Assembly: GCF_000737695.1 (NCBI RefSeq)
Contig: NZ_JPRM01000013.1
Span: 60,758-124,757 of the forward strand
Length of the DNA: 64,000 nt
Source: Flavobacterium hydatis
Lineage (GTDB): Bacteria > Bacteroidota > Bacteroidia > Flavobacteriales > Flavobacteriaceae
Reading direction: 5' to 3'
The translations under genes and the position numbers were made by a program. The notes under the pieces are model-generated. The model saw nothing but the letters and a program-made list of their open reading frames with translations, made no database searches and had not been told where the DNA came from. This document shows positions 52,804 through 61,840 of the stretch, piece after piece (the stretch's first letter is position 1; each line of letters opens with the position of its first letter).

Positions 52804-53646
52804 ATGAAAAAAGAAAATCTATACGAACCTTTTACGGTTTCTTTTGAAACGCTGGATGTATATCCTGATGTTGGAGACCGTCATAATTTTTTTGAACTGG
52901 TTTATATTTTAGAAGGAACGGGATCGCAATGTATCAATAAGAATATTTTTGAATATGATGCGGGACATATGTTTTTGTTGACGCCGGAAGATTGTCACAA
53001 CTTTACAATTGAGTCTAAAACGAAGTTTTTCTTTTTGAGATTTAATGATATCTACTTGAAGAATTCTAGCTTGCAGAATGAAAATATTCAGCGTTTAGAG
53101 TATATTTTGCAAAATGCTAATCATCAGCCTGGTTGTATTTTGAAAAATCATGCTGATAAATGTCTGGTTAAGGTAATGATTGAAGCAATTTGTCGTGAGC
53201 ATCAGGATAAGGATGTTTATAATAAAGAGCTTATTCAGCAATTGGTGAATACCTTAATTATTGTTGTTGCCAGAAATATTGCGAAGTATTTGCCTGAGCA
53301 GGTAAATATTGGTTGTGAGGCTAAAGCGATGGATATCTTGCAATATATTCAGAATAATATTTATTATCCTGAACGTATTAAAGCGGAATCGATTAGTGAT
53401 TATTTCGGGATTTCGAATACGTATTTAGGTCGTTACTTTAAGAAACATGCTAATGAAACGATGCAGCAATATATAAGTAATTATAAAACGAAACTAATTG
53501 AGCATCGTTTGCAATTTAGTGATAAGCGTATCAATGAGATTGCCTATGAATTTGGTTTTACGGATGAAAGCCATTTTAATAAGTTCTTTAAGAAACAGAG
53601 GGGAAATAGCCCTTCGGAGTTTAGGAAAGTGATACGACTTAATTAA
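52804..53646 (+). CDS. AraC family transcriptional regulator
   Basis: 280 residues from the ATG at 52804. The N-terminal cupin (about 10-130) has DRHNFFELVYILEGTGSQCI and GHMFLLTPEDCHNFTI. The C-terminal AraC HTH pair (about 180-278) has AESISDYFGISNTYLGRYFKKHANETMQQYI and INEIAYEFGFTDESHFNKFFKKQRGNSPSEFRK. It is divergent from the aldo/keto reductase operon and is likely to control it in response to a small ligand. Confidence 0.93.
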   Translation: MKKENLYEPFTVSFETLDVYPDVGDRHNFFELVYILEGTGSQCINKNIFEYDAGHMFLLTPEDCHNFTIESKTKFFFLRFNDIYLKNSSLQNENIQRLEYILQNANHQPGCILKNHADKCLVKVMIEAICREHQDKDVYNKELIQQLVNTLIIVVARNIAKYLPEQVNIGCEAKAMDILQYIQNNIYYPERIKAESISDYFGISNTYLGRYFKKHANETMQQYISNYKTKLIEHRLQFSDKRINEIAYEFGFTDESHFNKFFKKQRGNSPSEFRKVIRLN

Positions 53647-53836
53647 ATAAGGAGTTTTGAACTAAAAAAATAGCCACAGATTAAAAGGATTTTTTAAGAT
53701 AGCCTCGAATTGCACTAATTTTCACAAATTTATTTATTAGGTTAAAGAGAGCTGGAGTTTAAAAACTTTGTGAACCTTGCGTAAATCTTTGTGTGCTTTG
53801 CGGTTATTTTTTTTTGCCACAGATTAAAAAGATTTC
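53647..53836. repeat. Dispersed repeats (GCCACAGATTAAAA and GCGGTTA families)
   Basis: AGCCACAGATTAAAAGGATT at 53672-53691, TTTGTGAACCTTGCG ... TGCTTTGCGGTTA at 53767-53807 and GCCACAGATTAAAAAGATT at 53815-53833. No gene is seen. Confidence 0.6.
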
Positions 53837-54784
53837 TTAGTTTTTGTTTAAGTCTTCTTCTGCAGACCAAGTTGAGAATGCTGTATCTGCTCCGCCTATT
53901 TCGATTATTTGGTTTTTATGTGTCATTATGCCCAATCCGTGTTCTGAGTCCCAAGAGCATGAAAACATATAACCAATGTATGGAATATCATCTTTGAACA
54001 CTGATGTTATATAAATTGAAGATGGTGATAATAGGTCTGCAAAATCTTTTGTTTGAGATATATCTGGCATGAAATCTTGTTTTTCATCCTCGGGATAATC
54101 ATAGATTTCTTGTAATTTGGGGTACTTATTTAAAAGTTCTGAAAGAATGCTTTCTAGAATTGTTGTCTGGTTATTTTGTAGATATTCAATTCCGTTATTG
54201 TGTTCTATAGAATGTTCTTCAATTTCATCTGAATCTTCATCTAATATGGTGTAGTATATAGATTCATCTTTTTCGTTAAAGAATAGCTGCCAGTCTTTTA
54301 GGTTGATTTCGTGATATATTCCATCTTCGTCATCTTGTTCGTTTGCTGAAAGTTCTTTTGGGTTTTCAAGATGTTTGTTGAAAAATTCAAAACAAAATGG
54401 TGCTCTGGTGAATATGTATTCAGAATTTTCTTTGTGGCATAAATGGAGATATTCTAATGCTTTTTCTTCGTTACCGCATTCTAAACAGCATTCGCCACTG
54501 TAATAATTGTTTATGTAATCTGGATGTTTTTGTGATAGGGAATGAAGATTCATCATATCCAGCCATCGCTGCATATTATTATAGTCTTTTAGTTCTATAT
54601 ATTCATTAATCATTCGGCCAATAAAAATACTTCCTTGATGAATGTTGTATTTTTCATCGTCTGCCTCATGCCATTTTTCTTCGATATAACTAATTAAATC
54701 CTGAGTGGTTAATTTATTTTTCTTCAGTGAATACTTATCTAAAAAATTATCAATTTCTGCGATTATTTCTGGTGCATTTGACAT
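53837..54784 (-). CDS. DUF6985 domain protein with helical N-terminus
   Basis: 315 residues. The N-terminal half is helical and TPR-like (DYNNMQRWLDMMNLHSLSQ, YSGECCLECGNEEKALEYLH). An acidic linker follows (about 150-205). The C-terminal part (SSIYITSVFKDDIPYIGYMF, CSWDSEHGLGIMTHKNQIIE, GGADTAFSTW) matches DUF6985. Function is unknown; relatives are sometimes found as immunity-like proteins, but there is no toxin next to this one. Confidence 0.75.
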   Translation of the reverse strand: MSNAPEIIAEIDNFLDKYSLKKNKLTTQDLISYIEEKWHEADDEKYNIHQGSIFIGRMINEYIELKDYNNMQRWLDMMNLHSLSQKHPDYINNYYSGECCLECGNEEKALEYLHLCHKENSEYIFTRAPFCFEFFNKHLENPKELSANEQDDEDGIYHEINLKDWQLFFNEKDESIYYTILDEDSDEIEEHSIEHNNGIEYLQNNQTTILESILSELLNKYPKLQEIYDYPEDEKQDFMPDISQTKDFADLLSPSSIYITSVFKDDIPYIGYMFSCSWDSEHGLGIMTHKNQIIEIGGADTAFSTWSAEEDLNKN

Positions 54785-54884
54785 TCTAAATTATTTTTAA
54801 GTTAAGTCTGATTTTTATACGTAAGTAGCTTTGGCTATGAATGAACTAGCTATAAAGTTTTTGTAATTTGTAAAGGAAGATCTA

Positions 54885-55646
54885 TTAGATAATCTTTTTG
54901 ATAACACGTAGTTTATGGGTGTGTCTGTTTGTTTCGGGATTGTAGATTCCTAAGTGGTCCAGACGATCAATTCGTACTTTTCCGCTAGCATGGATGATGT
55001 AATTATTGTCCATGATTATACCTACGTGAATGATGTTTCCTTCTTCATTATCAAAAAAGGCTAAATCACCTGCTTCACTTTCTTCAATGAAACTTAAAGA
55101 ATCTCCTTGTAAGGCTTGTTGTGATGCGTCACGATGAATTTTATACCCGTTTAATTTGTAAACCATTTGTGTGAAACCTGAGCAATCTATCCCAAAAGGA
55201 GTTTTTCCTCCCCAAAGATATGGTGCGTTCTGGTACATAAAGGCAGTGTTTATTAAGTTTTTTTTAGGTTTTACACCGCTGGTTTTTGTGCCTTCGAATT
55301 CAAAATTTGAAGTGTTTATCTCGCTATTGTTTAAAAAGGTTAGCGATGCACCAAGCGGAATAGGTAGTAATAGATTATTTGGTGAAGTAATATAATCTAT
55401 TAAATCAGCATTTAGTATTTGTGCATCCGAAGACAGTAAGTTATAATTTGCCTCAGATATAATTTGGTATTGTTTGGAATCGACCCAACCTTCGTAATCG
55501 TCGAATTGGATTTTAATTTTAGACCATTGATTTTGCTGTTCTAGAATTTCGAAGTGTTCTCCAAATAAAAGTTGGGTAACAATTTCGCTTCTGTCACTTG
55601 GTTCAAATCGAACAGGCACTATGGCTAGATTACAAATTCCGAACAT
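54885..55646 (-). CDS. NlpC/P60 family peptidase with SH3 domain
   Basis: 253 residues. Residues 1-65 form a bacterial SH3-like domain (VPVRFEPSDRSEIVTQLLFGE, YEGWVDSKQY). The C40 peptidase domain (about 130-250) has catalytic C155 in PFGIDCSGFTQMVY, H207 in IIHVGIIMD and H219 in YIIHASGKV. Such enzymes cut gamma-D-Glu-diamino-acid bonds in cell-wall peptides. There is no evident signal peptide, so it may recycle muropeptides in the cytoplasm, like YkfC. Confidence 0.93.
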   Translation of the reverse strand: MFGICNLAIVPVRFEPSDRSEIVTQLLFGEHFEILEQQNQWSKIKIQFDDYEGWVDSKQYQIISEANYNLLSSDAQILNADLIDYITSPNNLLLPIPLGASLTFLNNSEINTSNFEFEGTKTSGVKPKKNLINTAFMYQNAPYLWGGKTPFGIDCSGFTQMVYKLNGYKIHRDASQQALQGDSLSFIEESEAGDLAFFDNEEGNIIHVGIIMDNNYIIHASGKVRIDRLDHLGIYNPETNRHTHKLRVIKKII

Positions 55647-55668
55647 TTAAGGTGTTTTATGAGTTAAT

Positions 55669-55701
55669 AATCAGGAGTTATATAAACAATAACTCCTGAT
55701 T
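55669..55701 (-). terminator. Terminator of the thiolase gene
   Basis: Perfect 13-base inverted repeat AATCAGGAGTTAT / ATAACTCCTGATT with a seven-base loop, 10 bases after the thiolase stop. Confidence 0.82.
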
Positions 55702-55710
55702 TATATTTAT

Positions 55711-56889
55711 TTATGCTCTTTCGATTACAATTGCCGAAGCTCCACCACCGCCATTACAAATAGCAGCAGCACCAATTTTGGCATTGTTTTGTTCTAAAAC
55801 ATTGATTAAAGTTACGATAATTCGAACTCCTGAGCAACCTAGTGGGTGTCCTAATGAAACTGCACCACCATTTACGTTTACTTTATCGTTATCTAGATCT
55901 AATATTTTTGCATTTGCTAATCCAACAACCGCAAAAGCTTCGTTGAATTCGAAATAGTCTACATCGCTTATTGAGATTCCTGCTTTGTCTAATGCTTTTG
56001 GTAATGCTTTTGCTGGACTTGTTGTAAACCATTTTGGTTCTTGTGCAGCATCTGCGTAACCTTTTATGTATGCAAGCGGTTTTAAACCTAATGCAATTGC
56101 TTTTTCTTCAGACATTAATACTACAGCGGCTGCACCATCATTTATAGTTGAAGCGTTTGCAGCAGTTACTGTTCCGTCTTTAGTGAATACAGCATTTAAC
56201 GAAGGGATTTTATCTAACTTAACATTAGTGTATTCTTCGTCTTTTGATACGATTATTGGATCTCCTTTTCTTTGTGGTACTGCAACTGGAACGATTTCTG
56301 AATCAAATTTTCCTGCGTCCCAAGCTTTTGCACTTCTTTCATAAGATTGAATAGCAAAATTATCTTGATCTTCTCGGCTGATGTTGTATTCGGTTGCACA
56401 TAAATCAGCGCAAACTCCCATTGCGTTGTTATCGTAAGCATCCGTCAAACCATCTTTTTGCATTCCGTCAACCATTGTAGTTGGTCCAAATTTAGTACCA
56501 TTACGCATTTGTACATAATGTGGAATCAAACTCATGTTTTCCATTCCTCCAGCAACCACGATTTCGGCATCGCCACAAGCAATTGCCTGAGCACCGAACA
56601 TTACTGCTTTCATTCCTGATGCGCAAACTTTGTTTACAGTCGTACAAGTTACTTCATTAGATAATCCGGCAAATAAAGCTGCCTGACGCGCTGGAGCTTG
56701 ACCAACTCCTGCTTGTACTACGTTACCCATGAATACTTCATCAACTAAATTGGGGTCTAATTGTATTTTCTCTAAAGCTCCTTTAATAGCTACAGCACCT
56801 AATTTTGGGGCTGAGACTGTAGATAATCCTCCCATGAAACTTCCGATAGGGGTTCTAACGGCAGAAACAATAACAACTCTTTTGTTCAT
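55711..56889 (-). CDS. Acetyl-CoA C-acetyltransferase (thiolase)
   Basis: 392 residues, standard length. The acyl-accepting Cys89 lies in NKVCASGMKAVMFG, the second catalytic pair is in GHPLGCSGVRI and CNGGGGASAIVIERA. The N-terminal VVIVSAVRTPIGSFMGGLS also fits. It condenses or cleaves acetoacetyl-CoA. No beta-oxidation partners are adjacent, so biosynthetic versus degradative use is not clear. Confidence 0.96.
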   Translation of the reverse strand: MNKRVVIVSAVRTPIGSFMGGLSTVSAPKLGAVAIKGALEKIQLDPNLVDEVFMGNVVQAGVGQAPARQAALFAGLSNEVTCTTVNKVCASGMKAVMFGAQAIACGDAEIVVAGGMENMSLIPHYVQMRNGTKFGPTTMVDGMQKDGLTDAYDNNAMGVCADLCATEYNISREDQDNFAIQSYERSAKAWDAGKFDSEIVPVAVPQRKGDPIIVSKDEEYTNVKLDKIPSLNAVFTKDGTVTAANASTINDGAAAVVLMSEEKAIALGLKPLAYIKGYADAAQEPKWFTTSPAKALPKALDKAGISISDVDYFEFNEAFAVVGLANAKILDLDNDKVNVNGGAVSLGHPLGCSGVRIIVTLINVLEQNNAKIGAAAICNGGGGASAIVIERA

Positions 56890-57127
56890 TTTCTGTGTGA
56901 TTTAGTTAATGAAGCAAATTTAATGTTTATTTAAACAAATTCAAATTTTGAGTGTTTTGATTGTGTTTTTAAATTATTAGTAAAATTTATATAATTCTAT
57001 TTGTTTGATAGTGAAGTGCTTTTGAAAAAAGATGAAAAAAGATTGAAAAAAGTCTCCGAAATACTTGTGAGATACGGAATGATGTCTTAGATTTGCAACC
57101 GCAAAACAGAACACGTTTCTTGAGCTT

Positions 57128-57211
57128 GGAGAGGTGCCAGAGCGGTAATGGAGCAGATTGCTAATCTGTCGACGGGTAACCGTCGCCAGGGTTCGAGTCC
57201 CTGTCTCTCCG
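57128..57211 (+). tRNA. tRNA-Ser(GCT)
   Basis: Acceptor GGAGAGG with CTCTCC, D-arm, anticodon stem GCAGA/TCTGT around TTGCTAA (anticodon GCT), a long variable arm (GACGGGTAACCGTC) and T-loop GGTTCGAGTCC. The CCA end is not encoded beyond the discriminator. Confidence 0.93.
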
Positions 57212-57293
57212 CAGAATAAATTGCTTTTTGGATATTGGAGTTATCCTATTATTGTATCCTAATTAAGATTAGGAAAAGCATAGATAGAATCTT

Positions 57294-57368
57294 CGGGGTG
57301 TAGCGTAGCCCGGTTATCGCGCCTGCTTTGGGAGCAGGAGGCCGCAGGTTCGAATCCTGCCACCCCGA
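57294..57368 (+). tRNA. tRNA-Pro(TGG)
   Basis: Acceptor CGGGGTG / CACCCCG, anticodon stem CCTGC/GCAGG around TTTGGGA (anticodon TGG), T-arm GCAGGTTCGAATCCTGC. All stems are intact. Confidence 0.95.
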
Positions 57369-57397
57369 CAAACTTTCCATTAAGTTTTAAAACAAAT

Positions 57398-57461
57398 GGA
57401 AGCATAGCTCAGCTGAATAGAGCATACCGATTTTAATCGGTACGATCTTAAGGTTAAGTTG
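57398..57461 (+). pseudogene. Degenerate tRNA-like copy (A)
   Basis: Starts GGAAGCATAGCTCAGCTG like the Arg tRNA, then has an anticodon stem ACCGA/TCGGT with a six-base loop TTTTAA, and loses the T-arm (ATCTTAAGGTTAAGTTG instead of GAAGGTTCGAATCC). It cannot fold as a functional tRNA. Confidence 0.75.
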
Positions 57462-57471
57462 TATGAGAAAT

Positions 57472-57545
57472 GGAGGCATAGCTCAGTTGGATAGAGCACC
57501 TGCCTTCTAAGCAGGCGGTCGAAGGTTCGAATCCTTCTGCCTTCA
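57472..57545 (+). tRNA. tRNA-Arg(TCT), copy 1
   Basis: 74 bases. Acceptor GGAGGCA / TGCCTTC (one G-T), D-arm AGCTCAGTTGGATAGAGC, anticodon stem CCTGC/GCAGG around CTTCTAA (anticodon TCT), T-arm GAAGGTTCGAATCCTTC. A terminator follows at 57550. Confidence 0.93.
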
Positions 57546-57549
57546 CACT

Positions 57550-57576
57550 AAAACCCGCTAAACTAGCGGGTTTTTT
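57550..57576 (+). terminator. Terminator after tRNA-Arg copy 1
   Basis: AAAACCCGCTA / TAGCGGGTTTT with a three-base loop and T run. Confidence 0.88.
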
Positions 57577-57662
57577 GTTAAAATACAAGGACGTATAATT
57601 TAGCTAGATAAAAATATGCTTATTTTGAATAAGTTAAGTCTAGGTTAAGTTCTAAAATAAAT

Positions 57663-57727
57663 GGAGGCATAGCTCAGTTGGATAGAGCATACCGATTTTC
57701 AATCGGTACGGTCTTAGGATTAAGTTG
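57663..57727 (+). pseudogene. Chimeric tRNA-like copy (B) with Glu anticodon, no T-arm
   Basis: The 5' half (GGAGGCATAGCTCAGTTGG, then ATAGAGCA) is identical to the Arg(TCT) tRNA. The anticodon arm is ACCGA-TTTTCAA-TCGGT, which presents a TTC (Glu-type) anticodon. After it the sequence is CTTAGGATTAAGTTG, so the T-arm and 3' acceptor are missing. Confidence 0.75.
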
Positions 57728-57738
57728 TAAAAATAAAT

Positions 57739-57812
57739 GGAGGCATAGCTCAGTTGGATAGAGCACCTGCCTTCTAAGCAGGCGGTCGAAGGTTCGAATC
57801 CTTCTGCCTTCA
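57739..57812 (+). tRNA. tRNA-Arg(TCT), copy 2
   Basis: Identical over all 74 bases to the copy at 57472-57545, with the same anticodon TCT. Followed by the hairpin at 57817-57845. Confidence 0.93.
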
Positions 57813-57816
57813 CATC

Positions 57817-57845
57817 AAAAACCACTCAAATCGAGTGGTTTTTTT
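57817..57845 (+). terminator. Terminator after tRNA-Arg copy 2
   Basis: AAAACCACTC / GAGTGGTTTT with loop AAATC and a long T run. Confidence 0.88.
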
Positions 57846-57855
57846 GTTTATATGA

Positions 57856-57931
57856 AATTTCGTAGCTCAGTTGGATAGTGCATCCCGATTTTCAATCGGG
57901 ACGGTCGAAGGTTCGAATCCTTCTGCCTTCA
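57856..57931 (+). pseudogene. Chimeric tRNA-like copy (C): Glu anticodon arm with Arg 3' half
   Basis: TAGCTCAGTTGGATAGTGCA, then a strong anticodon arm CCCGA-TTTTCAA-TCGGG (TTC), then GGTCGAAGGTTCGAATCC and TTCTGCCTTCA identical to the Arg tRNA. The 5' acceptor strand is replaced by AATTTCG, which does not pair with TGCCTTC, so aminoacylation is unlikely. Confidence 0.75.
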
Positions 57932-57932
57932 C

Positions 57933-57960
57933 AAAAACCACTCAAATCGAGTGTTTTTTT
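57933..57960 (+). terminator. Terminator-like hairpin after copy C
   Basis: CCACTC-AAATC-GAGTG followed by a T run; almost a copy of 57817-57845. Confidence 0.7.
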
Positions 57961-57971
57961 TGTTTATATGA

Positions 57972-58047
57972 AATTTCATAGCTCAGTTGAATAGTGCATC
58001 CCGATTTTCAATCGGGACGTTTGAAGGTTCGAATCCTTCTGCCTTCA
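57972..58047 (+). pseudogene. Chimeric tRNA-like copy (D)
   Basis: A near-duplicate of copy C with base changes (GCTCAGTTGAATAGTGCA, then CCCGATTTTCAATCGGG, GTTTGAAGGTTCGAATCC). The 5' flank ATATGAAATTTCA is also shared with copy C, so the two arose by tandem duplication of a unit that includes the terminator. Confidence 0.75.
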
Positions 58048-58143
58048 CATTGAAATCTTCTTTAGAAATAGATTTTTATTTTAGATCTATACAAGATAAA
58101 TGAAATGTAGTATTTTTATTTATGGTTTTTAGTTCGCCTTTAA

Positions 58144-58490
<347 letters not shown>

Positions 58491-58494
58491 CATC

Positions 58495-58522
58495 AAAAAC
58501 CACTCAAAGCGAGTGGTTTTTT
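58495..58522 (+). terminator. Terminator after remnant E
   Basis: AAAACCACTC-aaagc-GAGTGGTTTT, the third copy of the hairpin that follows tRNA-Arg copy 2. Confidence 0.82.
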
Positions 58523-58775
58523 AATGCATTTTAATTTTTATGTTATGATTGTTTTTTTTAACAATATTCCATATTTTCACATATTAGTATTTAAAAAATA
58601 TTCTCGTCAATTTGAATATATATAATATTTAAACAAAGCTAAAATTGATAGAAACAAGTATATTTAGTCGATTATAATTTTAGTAACAGTGTTTTTATTG
58701 TGCCATAATTATGGTTTTCCGTAATATAACAAAAGTTAAAATAGTAATATTTGATAATATTTAAATTCAGAATAT

Positions 58776-60530
58776 ATGGATAATTCAATTATAGATGTTA
58801 CAGGTGAATCCTATGACCTCTCAAATAATTTATCAAGAAACTCAAATGTTCCGTATTGGGGACATCAATATGTGTATTCATATTCTGAAATTAACTCTGC
58901 AACGAGTCAGCAGCGTGTTTTTTATAAAACTTATAAATTTAATTTTCTAAACAATATTTATACAAATCTTGAAGGTAATAATAACTATGCATTTATTTTA
59001 CTTTTTGATCTCTTAAATGAATATGAAAATCACAAAAACACTATTCGTCTCGAAAAACAATTAAAAGAATTAAGGATTTACCATCCTAAAACTAAATCGT
59101 ATTGTGTTTCGTATTTGGTAAAAAAATTATTAGAACACAGTCTTCATAAAGATGTAGAAAGAATCAGGAAAGAAGAAAATTACTATGATGATTATTCTGG
59201 ATATGATTATTTAAAATTAGGTGCCCAATTTAGAGTTAAATTGGATTTAAATGACGCAGATGTAGAATTGTTAAACAAAGTATGGAATCCGGAAAATAAT
59301 TTTTTTAGTATTGAATTTTGTGGACTTGAGGTTGTCAAATTTTATTTATATGTAATTAAAAAGATAGAAGAAAAGTATGAAAAAGAATCATCTTCTTTAA
59401 ATCAAGAACTGGACAAAGTAGCCGATAGTATAGCTTGTAAACATTATAATTATCGAAAAGGAAGTAGTAATTATAAATATTCTATAGAGACCATTATCAA
59501 CGAACTTCACTCTAATATTTTTAAATACTGCGAAAATGTTGTTCGTGAGAGTTTTGGACATAAAAGAAAACTTAATGTTGATTTACAGTATACTTCAGAT
59601 TTGATTATTGAAGAATATAATAATCGGATAATTTTACGATTAAAAAAGATAATGCAAATTTATCTTCCTACAATAAACCAGCCAGATGAAAATACAGATT
59701 TTGAACTAAATGCGCAAAATACAACTCGTTGGAAAATAAAATTTGATGAATTGGTAAGTAAGTATAACAGCGATTCAAAAATTTTTATACAAGAAATTAT
59801 TAATTTGGGGGCTCAAAATAAAAACAACCCTTCAGTTGAAAATATTTTTTATGAGGCATCAAAGTTTATTTCAAGTTATGATAAAGAAGACGCACTTACC
59901 TTATATGTTTATTATATCTACTATGATCTAAATTCAGTAAAATTTGATAATAAACAACTAAACTCAACTGTTCTAAAAAAACTCTTTAAAACTACTGAAC
60001 AGTTGAATGAATTTCAGATTATTATTAGTCATTTTGTACAGGATAAAGATTTAGAAAAAGCATTAAAATTAATTCCAAGTGTATATGCTGCAAAGAGAAA
60101 AAAAATACAATTAGATAGACAGGCTATTCAGGATGTTCATGACAAACATTCTGGAACTGTTGAATTACTTAATGAATATTTGCGAGATGAAGATGATGTA
60201 CAGGAAGTTGAAAAGCCACAAGAAGCTAACAATGAAATGTTATTACAAATGATGCCTAAGTCAGAAGAGATTCAAACAAGTTCTTTTGAAGATTCAATAA
60301 ATTTTACGAAAATTCAACAAGAGATTCTTGATATTTTTTCAAAAGCAAATCTTTCTATTCTTCAGGCTGATTTTGAAATAGTAGCAAAATCAAAAGGGAT
60401 GTTTAAGAATCAATTGATAGAGAGCATTAATGAGATTTGTTACGAAACATTAGATGATATTTTAATTGAAGAAGAAGAAGATTTTTACATTATAAACGAA
60501 ACTTATTTTAACCGAATTTTAGCAAAATGA
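58776..60530 (+). CDS. TerB_N/TerB_C-type protein of a DNA-processing operon
   Basis: 584 residues. The N-terminal region (about 20-115), with VPYWGHQYVYSYSEINSATS, VFYKTYKFNFLNNIYTNLEG and YAFILLFDLLNEYENH, resembles TerB_N, and the C-terminal 75 residues (FTKIQQEILDIFSKANLSIL, LDDILIEEEEDFYIINETYF) resemble TerB_C. The middle is helical and charged. Proteins of this kind occur in Ter-related operons together with an ATPase and a superfamily II helicase. It overlaps the ATPase gene by four bases. Assignment rests on motif resemblance, so domain limits are rough. Confidence 0.75.
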   Translation: MDNSIIDVTGESYDLSNNLSRNSNVPYWGHQYVYSYSEINSATSQQRVFYKTYKFNFLNNIYTNLEGNNNYAFILLFDLLNEYENHKNTIRLEKQLKELRIYHPKTKSYCVSYLVKKLLEHSLHKDVERIRKEENYYDDYSGYDYLKLGAQFRVKLDLNDADVELLNKVWNPENNFFSIEFCGLEVVKFYLYVIKKIEEKYEKESSSLNQELDKVADSIACKHYNYRKGSSNYKYSIETIINELHSNIFKYCENVVRESFGHKRKLNVDLQYTSDLIIEEYNNRIILRLKKIMQIYLPTINQPDENTDFELNAQNTTRWKIKFDELVSKYNSDSKIFIQEIINLGAQNKNNPSVENIFYEASKFISSYDKEDALTLYVYYIYYDLNSVKFDNKQLNSTVLKKLFKTTEQLNEFQIIISHFVQDKDLEKALKLIPSVYAAKRKKIQLDRQAIQDVHDKHSGTVELLNEYLRDEDDVQEVEKPQEANNEMLLQMMPKSEEIQTSSFEDSINFTKIQQEILDIFSKANLSILQADFEIVAKSKGMFKNQLIESINEICYETLDDILIEEEEDFYIINETYFNRILAK

Positions 60531-61840
60531 TAGAAAATATAAAACCAAAAGAAGCGACGGCAATTATTAATTCATTAATTGGTGGTGTAGTACCAAAAAT
60601 TGGAGTACAGCATATTACAGTTGGACGTTCTGAAGAAATAAGTGCATTTGTAAATGCATTAGATGATGTTAAAAACGGCCATAGTATGGTAAAGTTTTGG
60701 ATTGGTGATTTTGGTTCTGGAAAATCATTCATGTTACATTTGTTAAATACTGTTGCATTAAAACAAAAATTTGTTGTAACAAATGCAGATTTTACGCCCG
60801 ACAATAGACTTTACTCAAATGATGGTAAAGGAGTTGCGTTATATTCTGCTATTATGGATAATATTGCAATCCAAACAAAACCTGAAGGTGGTGCACTGCC
60901 TACATTAATGGAAAAATGGATAGAGCAAGTTATTTTAAAAACCGCACAAGAAAATAATATACTACTAGAAAATATTAGGAATGAGAAATATTTAGGACTC
61001 ATTCAAAATAATATAATGAAAACGATTAATGAAATAACAGAAGTTGGTGGTTTTGATTTTGGTACAGTTGTAATGAAATATTACGAAGGTTATATAAAAG
61101 ATGATGGGCAATTAAGAAGAAATGCATTAAAGTGGTTAAAAGGAGAATACAATACTAAAACTGAAGCAAAACAAGATTTAGGGGTTAGAGAAATAATAAC
61201 CGATTTAAATTATTATGATATGCTAAAAAACTTCTGTAAACTATTTGTTAGCATGGGATATAGCGGTTTTATGATTAATCTTGATGAAGCTATAAATCTT
61301 TATAAAATTTCTACATCGGTAATGAGAGAAAAAAATTACGAAAAGATATTGAGTATTTATAATGATTGTTTTCAGGGAAAAGTAAATAATTTGTTTTTCA
61401 ACTTTGCAGGAACTAAAGAAGTCTTAGAAAATGAACGAAGAGGGTTATTTAGTTATCATGCTTTAAAATCTCGTCTAGAAACAAATAAATTTGAAACTGC
61501 TGAAATTAGAGATTTTGCACAGCCGGTAATTAAATTACTTCCGCTAGATCATAATGAAGTTTTTGTACTGCTTAAAAAGCTTAAGGCAATTTTTGATTAT
61601 AATTATAAAGTTGAAACCAACATTTCGGATAATGATATTCAAAATTTTATGGAAGAAATGTTTAATAAACCTGGTGCTTCAGAATTTTTAACGCCAAGAG
61701 AGGTTATTAGAGACTTTTTAAATATTCTCAATATTATTAGGCAGAATCCTAATTTAGATAAAGGAAAATTATTTGGAGATATTGAAATCTCAGACGAGAG
61801 ACCTGATGTTGTTTTAATGGATAGCATAGAAGAATTATAA
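60527..61840 (+). CDS. BrxC/BrxD-like ATP-binding protein (DUF2791 type)
   Basis: 437 residues. The Walker A motif is GDFGSGKSF (60-68) following VKFWI, and SGFMINLDEAINLYKI carries the Walker B Asp-Glu. The N-terminal KPKEATAIINSLIGGVVPKIGVQHITVGR and C-terminal LTPREVIRDFLNIL are typical of the BrxD/DUF2791 ATPases found in BREX type 2 and in Ter-linked operons. The start codon overlaps the preceding stop (ATGA) and its stop overlaps the helicase start (TAATG), so the three proteins should be made together. It probably powers a complex acting on DNA. Confidence 0.88.
   Translation: MIENIKPKEATAIINSLIGGVVPKIGVQHITVGRSEEISAFVNALDDVKNGHSMVKFWIGDFGSGKSFMLHLLNTVALKQKFVVTNADFTPDNRLYSNDGKGVALYSAIMDNIAIQTKPEGGALPTLMEKWIEQVILKTAQENNILLENIRNEKYLGLIQNNIMKTINEITEVGGFDFGTVVMKYYEGYIKDDGQLRRNALKWLKGEYNTKTEAKQDLGVREIITDLNYYDMLKNFCKLFVSMGYSGFMINLDEAINLYKISTSVMREKNYEKILSIYNDCFQGKVNNLFFNFAGTKEVLENERRGLFSYHALKSRLETNKFETAEIRDFAQPVIKLLPLDHNEVFVLLKKLKAIFDYNYKVETNISDNDIQNFMEEMFNKPGASEFLTPREVIRDFLNILNIIRQNPNLDKGKLFGDIEISDERPDVVLMDSIEEL

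Noticed and set aside
57398..57461. Functional tRNA at this position
   Set aside because: The anticodon loop has six bases and the T-arm is missing.
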